The notes beneath the pieces are model-generated. The model made no database searches and was not told the DNA's origin. It saw only the letters and a program-made list of their open reading frames with translations. From Sipunculus nudus (lineage: Eukaryota > Annelida > Sipuncula > Golfingiida > Sipunculidae), in contig CM049312.1 in assembly GCA_026874595.1 (NCBI GenBank), positions 23,429,956-23,493,955 of the forward strand: a stretch of 64,000 nucleotides of DNA. Direction: 5' to 3'. Both the position numbers and the translations under genes were made by a program. How positions within the stretch are numbered: the first letter of the stretch is position 1; each line of letters begins with the position of its first letter. Below, piece after piece: positions 10,703 through 23,710 of this stretch.

Positions 10703-11691
10703 CTGAAAATGTAAACGTCATAGGTCATATTCTGGGATTATATTTATGATTATGCCTAATGGATCTTTGCTTGGTATAATTTTGTCTAAAAGAATAAACG
10801 ACGGGCAAATACGTGGCGCTACTATTCCAATAATGTGACCTGGATAGGAATTAAAGCTTTCCACACAGCCATTAATACCATTTCCTTTAAAAGAAAAGGC
10901 AGGCGTCAGATAAAGTAATGTGTATTTTACAATTAGGAGTCAACAGTCGACTGAAACTGTAATAATGCAAGGCACTGGAAAGTTAAAATAATGGGTGAAC
11001 ATTGGAACATTTGAACCGTAGGATCTTCAGATTTAACAAAGTTTATATAAACTCGCAAGTTTGTGGTACATGGCAAACAATGCGAAATAAAATTTAATAT
11101 TGCAGGCACGATACACAGATATTTTTGGTTGGATATCGTCCTACGTAGTACATTTGACCCATTTTGCAAAATGCTAAGATATTTCCCTTTTCAGTTTATT
11201 CTTTTTTTTTTGAACATGTGTCATTTTATAGGAAGAAGTCGATACCTGTTCAACTTGAATTGTTTATAACCCATTACTCTCATTCTATCGTTTCTTTTTT
11301 TCTCTTTTTTTATAATTATATCAGAGATATATTGTGAAACCTTGTACTAATTTTTATTCAATATACTCAATTCAGTATTGCAGATCGTATTAACATACCG
11401 ACCATTAATGGCATTATCCATTCGAATAAGTTTTTTTTTTTTAGTTTTATGAGCCGTTCTTCTGATACTGTTTTATATTCTTCTGTTTTATACAACATAT
11501 GCATGTCATGGCTCTCTTTTGGGGCCATAACCTGAACCCTGTCTCACATGTTTACTCGAACATGTATAAAACATGTATGAACGTTCTCAATGGTACAATT
11601 CATATCACAATTGATTTGTGTTTCCGGGAAGGCAGTTGATAGCCTTACTCAAAGCATCCTAGCAGTCTGTACCTGACATGCACAAGTCGCA

Positions 11692-11762
<71 letters not shown>

Positions 11763-11814
11763 TTACTTCGTGACACATTTTCTTTCATACCGACATGATA
11801 CAACCTATACTTAC
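10703..11814 (-). other. Intron of paralogue B
   Basis: A 1.1-kb phase-1 intron on the minus strand, donor 'gtaagt' and acceptor 'acattttcag'. It contains the (AT)n array at 11693-11755 and poly-T tracts and no recognisable exon. Confidence 0.6.
11693..11755. repeat. (AT)n microsatellite
   Basis: A pure array of about 31 AT units lying in the intron just downstream (minus sense) of the ectodomain exon of paralogue B. Read through in frame it adds alternating Ile/Tyr residues to the open frame, which is an artefact. Confidence 0.95.
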
Positions 11815-12138
11815 TGGTTAGAGAAATTTCTATATAGCCCGTTTGTCTGACAATGTTGGATCTTTTTCTGTAATATTTAAGAGATCCTGTTTCTGTTTCA
11901 CTGTAGAAATGATATAACCCATCACCATTGCTACGTAATTCGTAATATGAACATCTGACGTAGAGACCGATGGTAATGCCTTCATCACATATGTTCTGTG
12001 TTTTTGAGAAGACATATAATATACGTGCTTGGATCAGTCCAGCATTCTGTACCTCACACGTACAATTCGCAGCCAGTGACGCGGTCTCTATTTCCTTTAT
12101 GACTCTCACGTCTGTAGCGTTGACGTATCCATGGCTCT
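11815..12138 (-). CDS. Receptor-like paralogue B, ectodomain exon
   Basis: On the minus strand this exon ends at a strong donor (gtaagt after base 11815). It most likely starts after 'ctccaag' at base 12138; an alternative acceptor four bases further in gives a start at 12134. It has no internal stop over about 107 codons. The donor leaves one base, and with the first two bases of the exon at 10702 this forms a Thr codon, giving a continuous protein. The peptide contains Asn-Ala-Thr and Asn-Cys-Thr N-glycosylation sites, a Cys-Thr-Cys pair, single Cys in 'NICDE' and 'YVRC', and alternating hydrophobic residues typical of a beta-sandwich. I cannot assign it to Ig, CUB or another named domain by eye. 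The exon(s) with the start codon and signal peptide, expected at higher coordinates, were not found. Confidence 0.65.
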
Positions 12139-14346
12139 CTTGGAGTACAGAAGTGAAGAATTTTCTCACCTTCAAGAAAGGAGCTTCCCATAAATGATAG
12201 CAATTAATAATGTGAAATAAGGTATGATATATTGATTGTCTAGCGCATGTGTTCCAGCTTGTTTTTGAGCACTTAGTCTACCACTAATTACTCTTTATAT
12301 ACTTTTCAGTCATATTTGTATGTTGAACACTTGGACATAACGTTATGAAGTCTTATAGAACGTATACTGGTTCCCTACGCAAGGAAGGGTATGTACTCTT
12401 TCCAGTTCCCATACGTGTGTGTTAGTGTGTGTTTGTTCACAACTTAAATAACGCATTCATGAACCAATCCCATGACATTTTCAGTAAGTGGACCAATGTT
12501 GAATCGATTTGATTTTGGTGTGGGTCCGCCTCATGATCCAGATCCAGGAAGGACTTTCATGAATATTCACAAATGTGCAGTCATATATAAAGGATTGAAC
12601 AAGGGAATAACAGGCCAGTAGAATTAATTAAAACAGGTAAAAAGATGCACAATGCATTTTCATAAGGTATGTAGTTTGACATACTGAAAGTCTACCAAAA
12701 TCGACCGATCTGAAATATGAAGATTTATTGGTTTCTTATATCCATTGTCGCAATTGTTAAAAATATAAGATTTTTACATAAGTGACATTTGTTACGGAAC
12801 ATAATATCAACAGATCACGTAAGCGTGATGAACATAAATTTTGTAATGGAAGAAAATCAGATTCTGTAACACTAGGCAACGTGAAATGTCTTGGGGAATG
12901 AATAAAGAAGTCAGTGGCTTTTTGTTAACAAATAACCATAATTTATTCTTAAAACAACCCTAACATTACAATACACTAAATAAATACAACGACACAGTAT
13001 AACAGCAGTATAACAGCAAATCAATACAACCACACAGTGAAAAAAAAACAAAGTGCACAGTACCTGGATACCACCACTGTCACAGCGACAAATCCTTTAA
13101 AATGTATTCTCTCGGAGAATAACAGTCCAATGTAAAGCTCATGTAACAATCCCGAAAGTAAACTGAAGATCAAATAAGATTCGTCACAAATCCAGAAGAA
13201 AATCTGAAGAAAATCTATAATTGCCGCACCTATCGGAATAGGTCCCACAAACTGATAACACGCTTCTATGTCCGCTGGAATATTCTCTCACCTCTCTCCC
13301 GGCTCTAAAACACAGCCTCTTTATATAACTTTTCACCTCAAGCCGAGAATTTTCCATTTCTCGAACAATCTAAAGAATATAACACAGTACATACGTTCAA
13401 AGAGCATAATAGAACAAAGAACGTTGTGTATCTAGGGTTCCACCAATGCGGATTAAACCGAGCCTACAACATCCAGCCAGGCGAGGCCGCTACAACACGA
13501 GCTACGCGTGGCACACAAACAAAATGCCAACAACACATGGAACATCCATGTGCACAATAAAACAATCATCTGTAAGACCGCTGCACACAATAAAAGGGGC
13601 ACCTGTAACACATTACAAATCCTCATTTTAGTTACACCAGTTCGTAAACACGGTACTAAGGTTTGCAAAACTAATGGTATGATAAAATTGATACTAAAAA
13701 GTGTCAAATGAAATGTATTTCATATAAAAAATATGATTTAAGTGATTTTATTCTTAAAATATTGCATATATATAAAGTCACTTTTCCGACGTCTTTCTCA
13801 GTCCTTACATCCATGCACATATTGTTGTATGCTATACTGAGATACATAGTTTATGATTTGCCCTCTCTCTCTTGCCAATCTTATAATACCTGCTATGGCC
13901 AGTGATGTAGTCATCAGCATATACAGGTAAATCAGTTGACGGAAATCTGTTGTGATCAAAGAAACCCCATATCCTGCGGCAAACATGTTGTCTTGGTTGA
14001 ATATGTGTGTGGTTGAAGGTGAATGTGAAGATACCTTGTGACTATCATTACTTCCTCATCTACACTTGTGTCTTTAAAGCAGCTAAATTTAGATTGTCAT
14101 GATTATATTTTGCTCAACAGGCTCATACATGTTAAACGCAGTGGACCATGGCGATTTTTTAAGCGTGTATCCACTCATTAACAAAGTATACTATTATTAG
14201 CCCATCACACCGTCACAACACTTTCTAAAAAACATGAACCATGTTGGACAATGATTGATGAACCGTCAGTCAACTGCGACGGTGTTAGGTTCTATTTTAC
14301 AATATAAACAAATCTACGCCGAAAACATGATATTTATATATATATA
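12139..14346. other. Non-coding DNA upstream of paralogue B
   Basis: The 5' exon and promoter of the minus-strand receptor-like gene should lie here or beyond. The one suggestive spot is a minus-strand 'tataaagagg' near 13320, followed 200-250 bp downstream by an open stretch without ATG (about 13274-13062) that ends at a possible donor ('tatccag|gtactg') near 13062. The phase would fit the alternative acceptor at 12134, but without a start codon I do not call an exon. No other exon is supported. Confidence 0.3.
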
Positions 14347-14640
<294 letters not shown>

Positions 14641-14743
14641 AAGATTGATTAAATGACCCTAAAAATGCTTAAGTACTATTGCACGGCATCTTGATGTTGT
14701 TATTATTGTATTATATGACAGATATTGTATAAATAAATATGTA

Positions 14744-16435
14744 TACCGTATTTGACGTTAATAAGCGCCCCGAGCGCTCTCATAATTTAATTTGACCTTA
14801 CAACTTGCGCGATAGCCCATCATTCCCCTTGGCTCAAACAACTGTATACATGAGGCTCGATAAGAGCCGATATTACCTAGATAAAGCTCTGTTGATACAG
14901 TCAACCGAAAGGACCAAGAGACAATTCATATACTAACATTTCGGAGGAACTAGGCAGTCGGGCGTCAGCTGTAATTGCTGAAAAACAAACACGGTTTCCA
15001 CGTGTCTAAAGAACCAAACGTTTATGTAGACTGGAACTTTTGTTCATAACGATCGACGTAATTTTTATTCAATTGAATCCGGCCAAACTGTCATATTTTA
15101 AAGTAAAACTCGGCAAAAATGGGTGAACTCGCGTGAAATATACGACGCAGTGTTCCTCGAAATTAATGCAGCTGGCAAGAACGCTGATAAGTCCGTGGGA
15201 GAACACTGACATTCCCTTCCATGGACGGTACAGATCGTTTAGATATAATTAGGACGGAAAGCGGCGATGTAAATAGAAAATATGGTTTGGACGATTCCAT
15301 CGTATAAATGTGGTGATGCATGTTCTAGGCTAAGATTTGTCATGGGAGCAGGACATTGAATTACATTGACGTCATGGAAACTTGTTGCACGGAATAGAGA
15401 GCAAGCTCCCTCAAACGACAATAACTGGAAAACACGCCTTATCATGCCAATACACATTAATTATGTTTACAAATCGTTTAAGGGTGTTAATTTTATCAGT
15501 TTTAGAGAAGAAATGCTGTTCACTCGACTTAATTCTTCCTTAACTCACTGTATTATTACCCATTTGTCGACTGACGGCTATCACCATTCGTGTAACCTTC
15601 TGACCATGCAAGCATATAATAAAGTGGTAGGGCCTTTTCACACCTTAGCCCTCTTCGGCCTAAAAGTGCGTGTGTATCTAAATATGTGTAAATTTTATCA
15701 TTGCAAGTTTTCAGTGAATCGCTTGGCGGGCTATAACAATCAGTTATCAGTCAGATCGCTTTATTCACGATATACGGCTATGATCTGACCTTTTTTTTTA
15801 TTATTTAATGGTAAACTCCCGCGTTGTTAGAAATGCGTGTGTTTGTTGTCAAAATATCCATTCAAATGAGGCAGCTCGTTGTGAGACCCTGGCCAAAAGG
15901 AAAAAGGCTTGCCGAGATAAAGGAAAGTAGAAGGATCGAGATCTGAGAAGTCTATTTTGAGTTATAAAATTAGACGTTAACAGTTTCAGATACCGTGGCA
16001 AGTATAATTTTCTATCCAAACTTTTAAAGTATTCATGGAAGGAAAATGATGTATTATTTACACCCTTGTGCCTTTTTTATAGAACATTCAGGTCGCGCAA
16101 GTTTATTTTGCTGGACGTATTTTGCTCCTCGAAAAATGAAAGCTTTTTCCAAGATTGAAGTAGCTTAGTCACTTCAGTCTTGACCGAGATTAGGTTAAGA
16201 TATGACTTTTAAGAGGATTATTGGGGAAACTTGAAGGTGCTAAATTGAAGAAATTCCATTTCACAAGCCAATATTTATGGGCTTGGGATAATTTCACGCC
16301 CTAAAAATCATCAAGCGAGGTAGGGAAAATAACTGTTCCTGCCATCGCTTTTTATGTGAAAATCGCTCATTCCTTCCGTTTTCTTAAGAAGAGCCCTAAA
16401 AAACCCATTGGCCGCTTATTACGCCAATTACGGTA
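14744..16435. mobile_element. Inverted-repeat DNA transposon remnant, about 1.7 kb
   Basis: The left end reads TACCGTATTTGACGTTAATA followed by 'agcgccc'. The right end in reverse complement reads TACCGTAATTGGCGTAATAA followed by 'gcggcc'. These form imperfect terminal inverted repeats of about 26 bp, with TA at the outer edge of both ends that may be the target duplication. The interior is somewhat richer in GC than its flanks and has one moderately long open frame (15366-15788, plus). That frame has no transposase motif I can recognise, so the element is probably non-autonomous or decayed. I cannot place it in a superfamily. Confidence 0.65.
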
Positions 16436-16440
16436 TATAT

Positions 16441-16462
16441 GTGTGTGTGTGTGTGTGTGTGT
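16441..16462. repeat. (GT)n microsatellite
   Basis: Eleven GT units directly adjoining the right end of the inverted-repeat element. Confidence 0.9.
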
Positions 16463-16838
16463 TTTTACCTGGCTCTTGGCCTGTGAATGACCTTATATAT
16501 CTGGTCCAAATATATCATTATTTATGCATCTAAAATTTGTTTAACCCATCAGTTATTCACCTTCCTCATTTGAAAAATTTATGTTTTTTTTTTGTGGTCT
16601 ATTATCCGTACCTGTTAATATATTTCTGAGCTTTTTCATGAGCTGTTTTAACCTTTTTTTCATTTTTTAAATCGTTAGTAAATACAATACGTCACCGGTG
16701 TTGACAAACAGAAAAACCCTGGTAACCGAAGACGTTTTTTTTTTGCATTTATGATAAAGCTGAAAAGTTACTTGTTGAAAAACACCTGTTGCAGAACTAT
16801 AGTTACCCTCAGATGTTCATCTTGAATTGTTTTGGCGG

Positions 16839-17230
16839 GCCCCCACCTGTTATTTGCTCGTAGACATAAATAAAACGAACAGCCTGCGTACCGTATACGC
16901 TTGGCGATTTTTAGCTTATTTTTATAAAAGTTTAAAATGATAACAGTTGGTGAATAGACAGCAGATATCGCCCCCACATGTTATTTGCTCGTAGACATAA
17001 ATAATACGAACAGCCTGCGTAGTGCGTACCGTACGCTTGGCGATTTTTAGCTTATTTTTATAAAAGTTTAAAATGATAATAGTTGGTGAATAGACAGCAG
17101 ATATCGCCCCCACATGTTATTTGCTCGTAGACATAAATAATACGAACAGCCTGCGTACCGTACGCTTGGCGATTTTTAACTTATTTTTATAAAAGTTTTA
17201 AGTGATAATATTTGGTGAATAAACAGCAGT
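16839..17230. repeat. Three tandem copies of a unit of about 130-136 bp
   Basis: The unit begins 'cccccacatgttatttgctc', continues through 'gtagacataaata-tacgaac' and 'cgtacgcttggcgattttta', and ends 'ggtgaatagacagcagatat'. Copies start near 16840, 16971 and 17107, and the third is slightly more diverged at its end. Similarity is high, so the amplification is fairly recent. Minus-strand open frames over the array repeat the same peptide (MGAISAVYSP) and are not taken as genes. Confidence 0.9.
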
Positions 17231-18215
17231 TAAGCATTTGTCTCTTTCAAATCCAAAGCGTCTCAGAAATATGTTCAAGGCAATAATCAGCAACATTTAA
17301 AAATTAATATGATCTTGTGACATTTTATAAACTAAAACATACGGAAGCTTTCGTGAAAACACTCTTAATGTTTGTGATTGATTCTTCACAATAACCCTTG
17401 ATACTTACTTCCACACATGCATTACCTTCTCTCCATGCAGTCTACATTCCCAGTGATCAGATGAAGTATAAACATTTAATCCGATGTTTGAAATTGGCCA
17501 TATGCTTATGGTATGAAAATAGGTTGATTGAGAGAGTCTGTGGTTGTCATGGTAATATTTTATTCAAACAGTGAAATAGGATCCGACTTCAGGTTCTTTT
17601 AAAATGTATCAAGGTTCGGATGAAAAGAGGACTGACTTTCATACCATCAAGGTTTCAACAAAAAGAAAAGCCAAAAAGCTTAATAATACGTTTATTCACA
17701 CTAATTACATGAAGACGTGAAATTTGAACGACATCAGTCTTTTTCAGCAGTTACCTTTCAGAAATACATAAGCCCTTATCGTCGGAAGCATTACACAATA
17801 CAGGTAGACTAAACAGACCAAAGCTTGTAAAATAAACAATGTACTGCTATTACAAAGATTTAAAAAAAATCTACACCATTTACTTTTAAGGATCTTTACA
17901 TAAAATTCCTATCGACAATAATCTGATACTCTGAGCAAAAATAAAAGAAACTCGGGTCAAACCTACAGATATTGCCCGGTGTACCACTGGACTTCCTATA
18001 TAACGATTAATCGGAGTCTATACTCTCTATTTTAGAGTGGCAAAAGGACATGCCAGAAACGCTTAATAAGCTGGTATCCAGCCGAACTTTAATAATAATA
18101 AACGACTGAACTACCAAGTACATGCAGGGATGGTTCATGCATGTAATATGAAATACCGAGCTGCATAAATATAGGTTGTATTGGGTTTTAAAGCAGTAAA
18201 TGTATAAAGGCTTAC
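17231..18215. other. Intergenic AT-rich DNA
   Basis: No exon, RNA gene or repeat structure is supported in this stretch. Confidence 0.4.
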
Positions 18216-18337
18216 CACGGAGATCGAACAAATGGCCTTCCACTGGTTTGCTACGCCACAATACTCCACCACCAGAAATTTGCCAAGACCAGAACAATAT
18301 CCCCCCTCACGGTTCCAAGGTCCGCCACCAGATGTCC
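18216..18337 (-). other. Possible orphan exon, minus strand
   Basis: On the minus strand an acceptor-like 'aactccag' precedes base 18337 and a donor 'gtaagc' follows base 18216. Between them one frame is open for 40 codons with four Cys, several Gly and two Trp (Gly-Gly-Gly-Pro-Trp, Tyr-Cys-Ser-Gly, Glu-Tyr-Cys-Gly-Val, Ala-Ile-Cys-Ser). The composition and borders look like a small extracellular-domain exon, but there are no partner exons nearby and no recognised family, so it may be chance or a relic. Confidence 0.2.
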
Positions 18338-19647
18338 CTGGAGTTCATGGCCACACTAGTTAAAGTATGCTTTTAACTGGCAAATAAATGTCAGTGATTT
18401 AGTTTTGCAATGTTGGCAACGGTTTCTGAAATAGCTGGTATCCCTTGCTTGTGTATATGATTATATGGTTATGGTGAATCCACTTGATACATTCTTAACA
18501 CATATTTGTTTTAATGATGATCGGACAAAAACGTTATGGTATGGTTTTAAATCTTCATTGATTATATATAAATGAAGATAATATACAATAACGTTAATTT
18601 AAAAGCAGGAAATTTAACCTGAAGTATAGTGTAGCAGAGAAAATGTATTTTCCACATTTTATTTAGCATGGCTAATCTCTTGATTTTTAAAAGCATGATC
18701 TGTCTCCGAGTGTTTGACTCAGTTTCAGGAACTGGTGTCCCAAGAAACAACTTAGTCATTAGTTCATCATTAATATTCAAAATACCTACAGTTATGTCAT
18801 TTGTATGATCAATCAAGTTTATTTTCTTATTCTAATTAGACCATATTTACCGGTGCTCCGTTACGGAAATGTTTAATTCATGTAAGCGAGGCTTGATGTG
18901 AAGATGAAATCAATAAATTATTAAATGAGGCCAAGACCACTGCTTTCCACTTGTTACACTACCTGTGTATCACTAATAGTAACATTAATCATCACGTCCG
19001 TGTGTATATTCCCTTATCTGAACATAGCTGTGTTTATTACATTTAATAGTTATATACTCATATTAAAGTTGTCATCGAGAAAGTATACTTTATATTTTAC
19101 ACAGTCCAATACAATAATCTTTCAGTTTTATAGGAAATTCTACTTTTTTAAATATCTCGAATATAAACAGCTAAAATATTTCCTAATGCAGTGATAAGCT
19201 CTCTGGTAAATGTAACAAATGTTAGGGACTTATATTTAGGGTAAGTTTAATCTACATAATGCTTTAACCTTTCACTTAAGAAAATACTGTGTTTATAGTT
19301 TGCTTTAGCGAATACCCCGAATATGTCTTGCTAATTTGTTAATGGTATTTATTTTCTAGACAGATTTATATTTAGTGCTGAGTACGAGGACCGCTATAAA
19401 AGAAATATCTAACTTACAATAGACCAAATACTGGGCCAAGTCTAAGCAATAAAATATAAATTGTGAGAAATCATAGTTAAGCCCCTTGCCTGATTTCAAG
19501 TAAAAAAATCGGGGACAAAAATAAAGCATGAACCTCTTTCCAGCTTAAAAAAATTACTGCTTCGTATACAACGTTATACCCTAATAGTACTCTTAATTAA
19601 TGAAAACCCTGCACTTGGTATTAGTTCTTAACTAATGGCAGCGCTGT
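18338..19647. other. Intergenic AT-rich DNA
   Basis: Nothing coding or structured is seen. Confidence 0.4.
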
Positions 19648-19932
19648 TTATTGACAGGTGCTAAAACCCTTAAGACCGTTGGTATGTGAGCGATCGGTTG
19701 AGTTGCCCTTGTATAAATTGCTGCTTCTTTCCGCCGGAGTCACATTTCCTGGCCACATATCGGCGATGATAGATCTAGACGCTGGTGTAATTGACGTAAT
19801 GTCTCGGATATAGAACGCCTTTGAGCTTCCCGGTGAAGCTTCTTCCGGGCCGACACTGAAGGGTCTAAAGTGTTCGAACCTGAGGACAACAGCTAAACGC
19901 CCTATGTGCCTGACTGTATGCCTTCTATTCAT
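19648..19932 (-). other. Unrecognised open reading frame, 94 codons
   Basis: A minus-strand frame starting at ATG with a composition more like protein-coding DNA than its AT-rich surroundings (mixed Arg/Ser/Gly/Pro/Asp, no homopolymer runs). It has a Met-Asn-Arg-Arg start, a Phe-Arg-Pro-Phe-Ser-Val segment and an Asn-Val-Thr site. It has no signal peptide, membrane segment or family that I recognise, and no flanking splice partners were identified. It may be a relic of an exon or transposon, or chance. Confidence 0.2.
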
Positions 19933-22900
19933 TAAACTATTAACAATAATATGTATAACTTCAAATTTTCATACTAGTTTATACTTGATTGTATGAAAAG
20001 CAGTGAGGCCGTCTGATACGAACGCAGATAACTTTAATACTAAGTAAAAATGATTTAAATAATTTTTCTGTTCTTCTTTGCGAAATTCATAAACATTTAT
20101 TCTCTCTCCCGGTAGTAATGGTTGATAAATTTATTTTATATCGATAATTTCTTGGCAGTACAATGATCTACGTGAATTTTCTATACTTTGCCGTGTTTTT
20201 CTCCCAAAGCCCACCTAATTTTTTTAGCCGTTGTTGGCTTGTTGGTCAGTTTGTCCGTTAGCATGGTATACCTGTCATAAATATTTCCTATTGTCTGTGT
20301 AACATCGTCCCATGTTTATGAGACTTCTTTATGTTTACGTTTAGCTGATACTGCACATATAGACATCTATTGCATGTACACAAACAAATACTTTAGACCG
20401 TGTAGACCAGAGGACATGCCCCCACTCCCCCTCCTACTTAACATCAAACTGGATCTTTTTTCCAGACTCTTAAAAAAATATTTTTTTGAAAATAATTTCT
20501 CAGAACATTGAAATATCAGTCACGTTTGATTACTGTGTACTATCATTCGTAAAAACATTTACAGAGACCTACTACATAGGCATAGTTTATCAATCTTTCA
20601 TTAGAAAACTACGAAATTGGACTTTTTCTCACATTCTTAATTTTTCATTTATGATGTGACATCTGTGCTTTTTGTTTGAGTATTAAAAGGTTAACAGTTA
20701 TATTGGAATTCTCGAATGCTTCTTGGAAAATTTTACATTTCTATGATTTCCAGCATTGACTATCTCATACAAAAATAATTTTATACAAACGCGTATCTAT
20801 GTGCCTGTGTGTATAGGTGTGTCAACCATTTGCAAACTGGGTATGGATACAGTTACCCTCACCAAACGCTTCATTTATTCCTGGCTAGGCCCCTTTAGTC
20901 CGGTAGCCAAAGGTCAACTTTTCCGCTAACCTTGTTTTATGAACTTAAGTTTTTTAATCCCTGGAGGATTTTGTTTGCCTACTTATCAGAAGAAAAAATA
21001 TTGCGTTGGCCCGCTGTCAGCCTGGACAATTTTAACTATGGGCATAAAACAGTATGGCCACCACAATACTCAAATAACAGAAATACCATAATTACCTTAA
21101 TATTTGACATCTAGGATTAACCAAAACATTTATTTTAGGGTATTGTGACCCATAGAATTAACGTTTTATATAATCGTAACCATAATGACGACCATTTTCA
21201 AAACGGCTGCCCCCCCCCCCCTAAACGTCAAGTATATGAGCGTATCACAGTGGAAGGACATTAATGCAGACGACATTACTCTACATGACCACCGCGATGT
21301 ATACATTTTCTTGTACGATAAAGGAATCTTTGTGGTTCATTTCATGATGAAATTTGTTGATATGAACGGACAAAGCCAGCGCATGCCAAAGCAACCCTGT
21401 CTCAATACCATTTCTCTATGAATCGCACTTTAAATCACTCATCCTTCTCCGCGACCTTTCACATTGTTACTTATTTGTTCAAATAGTTCACAGGAAATAA
21501 AGTCATATATATTATTACAACTTGAGCCAGGTGGCGAGGTATTGGTTTGCTTCCCTGATTGGTTCGTTGGTTGCTGTCTCTCAGCATCTTCAATATGAAT
21601 TTTGTAGGGGAATAATATGACACACAAGGATAATCCTTCAAAGGCAGTCTGGATCACCATTATGAGATATCTATATTCAAGACGAGGACCATTTACTTGG
21701 GCGCCTTTGTTCTAGAGTTGATCTGGGGTCCAAGCAGGTAAACCGTGACACACATTAATATGAAGCACACTGCAAACTCTGATGAGAATCCTGGCGAAAC
21801 ATGTGGTATGCGACTACCTACTACTTTCTGATAATGTCCTGCCAAAAATATAAGTGGCTCAGATCACATATGTCTAGCAACTTAAGGATCCATGTCCGGC
21901 TTGGTATACAAGGTATTTCTACCTGTGCCATCCCATTCCGACCTCTTCACAGACTATAGTATTGTCTTTGTGAATACATAGCAGCACTTTACCAAGAATA
22001 TCGATAAATATCTTTTGGATACACAAACCTCCCTCAGTCAATGAAAAATGGCTGTGAGTGGGGTTGCCGCTCCACGACACAGCAATGACAAGTTGACGCT
22101 GATTAGGGCGTGCAGGCGGTTTGATGGTGGGCTTCGGGATACAGAATCAACCACAACTCTTAACCCTATCTTGACTTCCACCCACTTCCACCCTGATTTT
22201 GCTGAAGCAAGTGTTATCTGCGGACTTTCGGAAGGAAAAGCATTATGCATTGGTTTTTATTTCTTGGCCGAGTCTAGAATCAATTTCTAGACAATGGGAG
22301 ATAAATAGGTCCAGTTTCAAAACCTGTAATATTTGATCTCAAGATGAACCTCACGATTAAGACCACAGATAATCACATTTAATAATTATACATTCAATCT
22401 CCTAGGCTAAATTAGAACGAGAAAAGGGTGAGAAAACTGAACCTGTTACATACAAGTTTGACTTCTCTATTCAATAGGTTAGTATGGCAACATGCATATA
22501 TTGATTCCTTATCATATAGAAACTAGAAAAAGAATATATATGGTGAAATAAAAAAAACTTTACTTGTATGCGACTTCAGTCTATGTTCTAGAACGTCAAT
22601 ATACTCGGCCTTAATGAATCCCAGTGGTGAACCCAGGCAGAGTATTCTTTATATTAGCAGGCTATGATCAATATCGCCATCAATATATATAACTAGCCCT
22701 TGTGATTATACCCCTGTCCCCTTTATGGGGTTGCAAAAGTAAATTGCCATTTTCTTTATTTTTTTATTTTCTGGGAAATGTTTTTCAGTCTTCATGATGC
22801 TTTAATTAGATTTTTAATTTATTAGAAGTAATTATTTAGTGATGTTCTAGCCAAAGGCTCTTCATAGCAGAATATACGTCCATGCTTTTCAGGTTTATAT

Positions 22901-23710
22901 TTTAAAAACTAATTTTTGGGGAGTGGGTGAGTGAGCATTTTATAAAACTGTATTACAACGCATTACATTAATATGCTCGTATAAAAAATTAGATTTGATA
23001 CTGAGGGCTGCAGGCGATCTACGGATATATGGTTAGTAGTTACAGACATGACGTCAGAATGATGTGTCCAAAGACATAATTATATATTTTGCGATGAATC
23101 AAAATTTAATGTTTCTGTAAGGATACCGTTTCATAATTATTTCCATTACCAATAAATTTTCTCTAAAACATAATACCACTTATATTAAACTTACATTTTT
23201 AGTCTCCTGTGCTAAATCTACTAAAAAGCGGTCAAATGATTTCTGTTTGCACAAGTAAGTCAATATTGGTAGCGCCAAATACAACTCAAATTCATTTTCC
23301 TGTCGAACAATCAATAAGATGCTGATGGTAGCCTGCAACCATACCTGAGATATTTTTTAAAGACAATATATTATAGTCAGACACATAAAACTGTTATATT
23401 TCCGATCGACCAAATTGAAATTTCCGTAAAGATGCCATACACATTTTATTAATTTGATTCAATGTATGCTCATTTAATTCGTCATTCATTCCCGCAATAA
23501 AAAAATCCAAAATTGTAGATAACTGCTGTACTGCACGTTTCGCTCTTATTGTATTCTAAAGGTCATTTATAGATAACCAAGAGGATAATATTCACATATA
23601 ACATACAATAACTGTTGTTTAGGACATGTGATCATCTACAGCGTTTAGTTAGTCATTTTATACCAAATTGTATACAGAGGAATCCATGTATTAACCAAAT
23701 CAATAGGTCA
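19933..23710. other. Intergenic AT-rich DNA
   Basis: No convincing exon is found. A poly-C run lies near 21212. Short open frames at 21185-21421 and on both strands at about 22040-22290 overlap each other or lack domains. No RNA gene is seen. Confidence 0.4.

Noticed and set aside
13062-13274. 5' exon of the right receptor copy behind a TATA-like site near 13320
   Set aside because: The open stretch has a possible donor in a usable phase but no ATG and no clear signal peptide.
15366-15788. 140-codon plus-strand frame as a stand-alone gene
   Set aside because: It lies inside the inverted-repeat element at 14744-16435 and shows no known motif; better treated as transposon interior.
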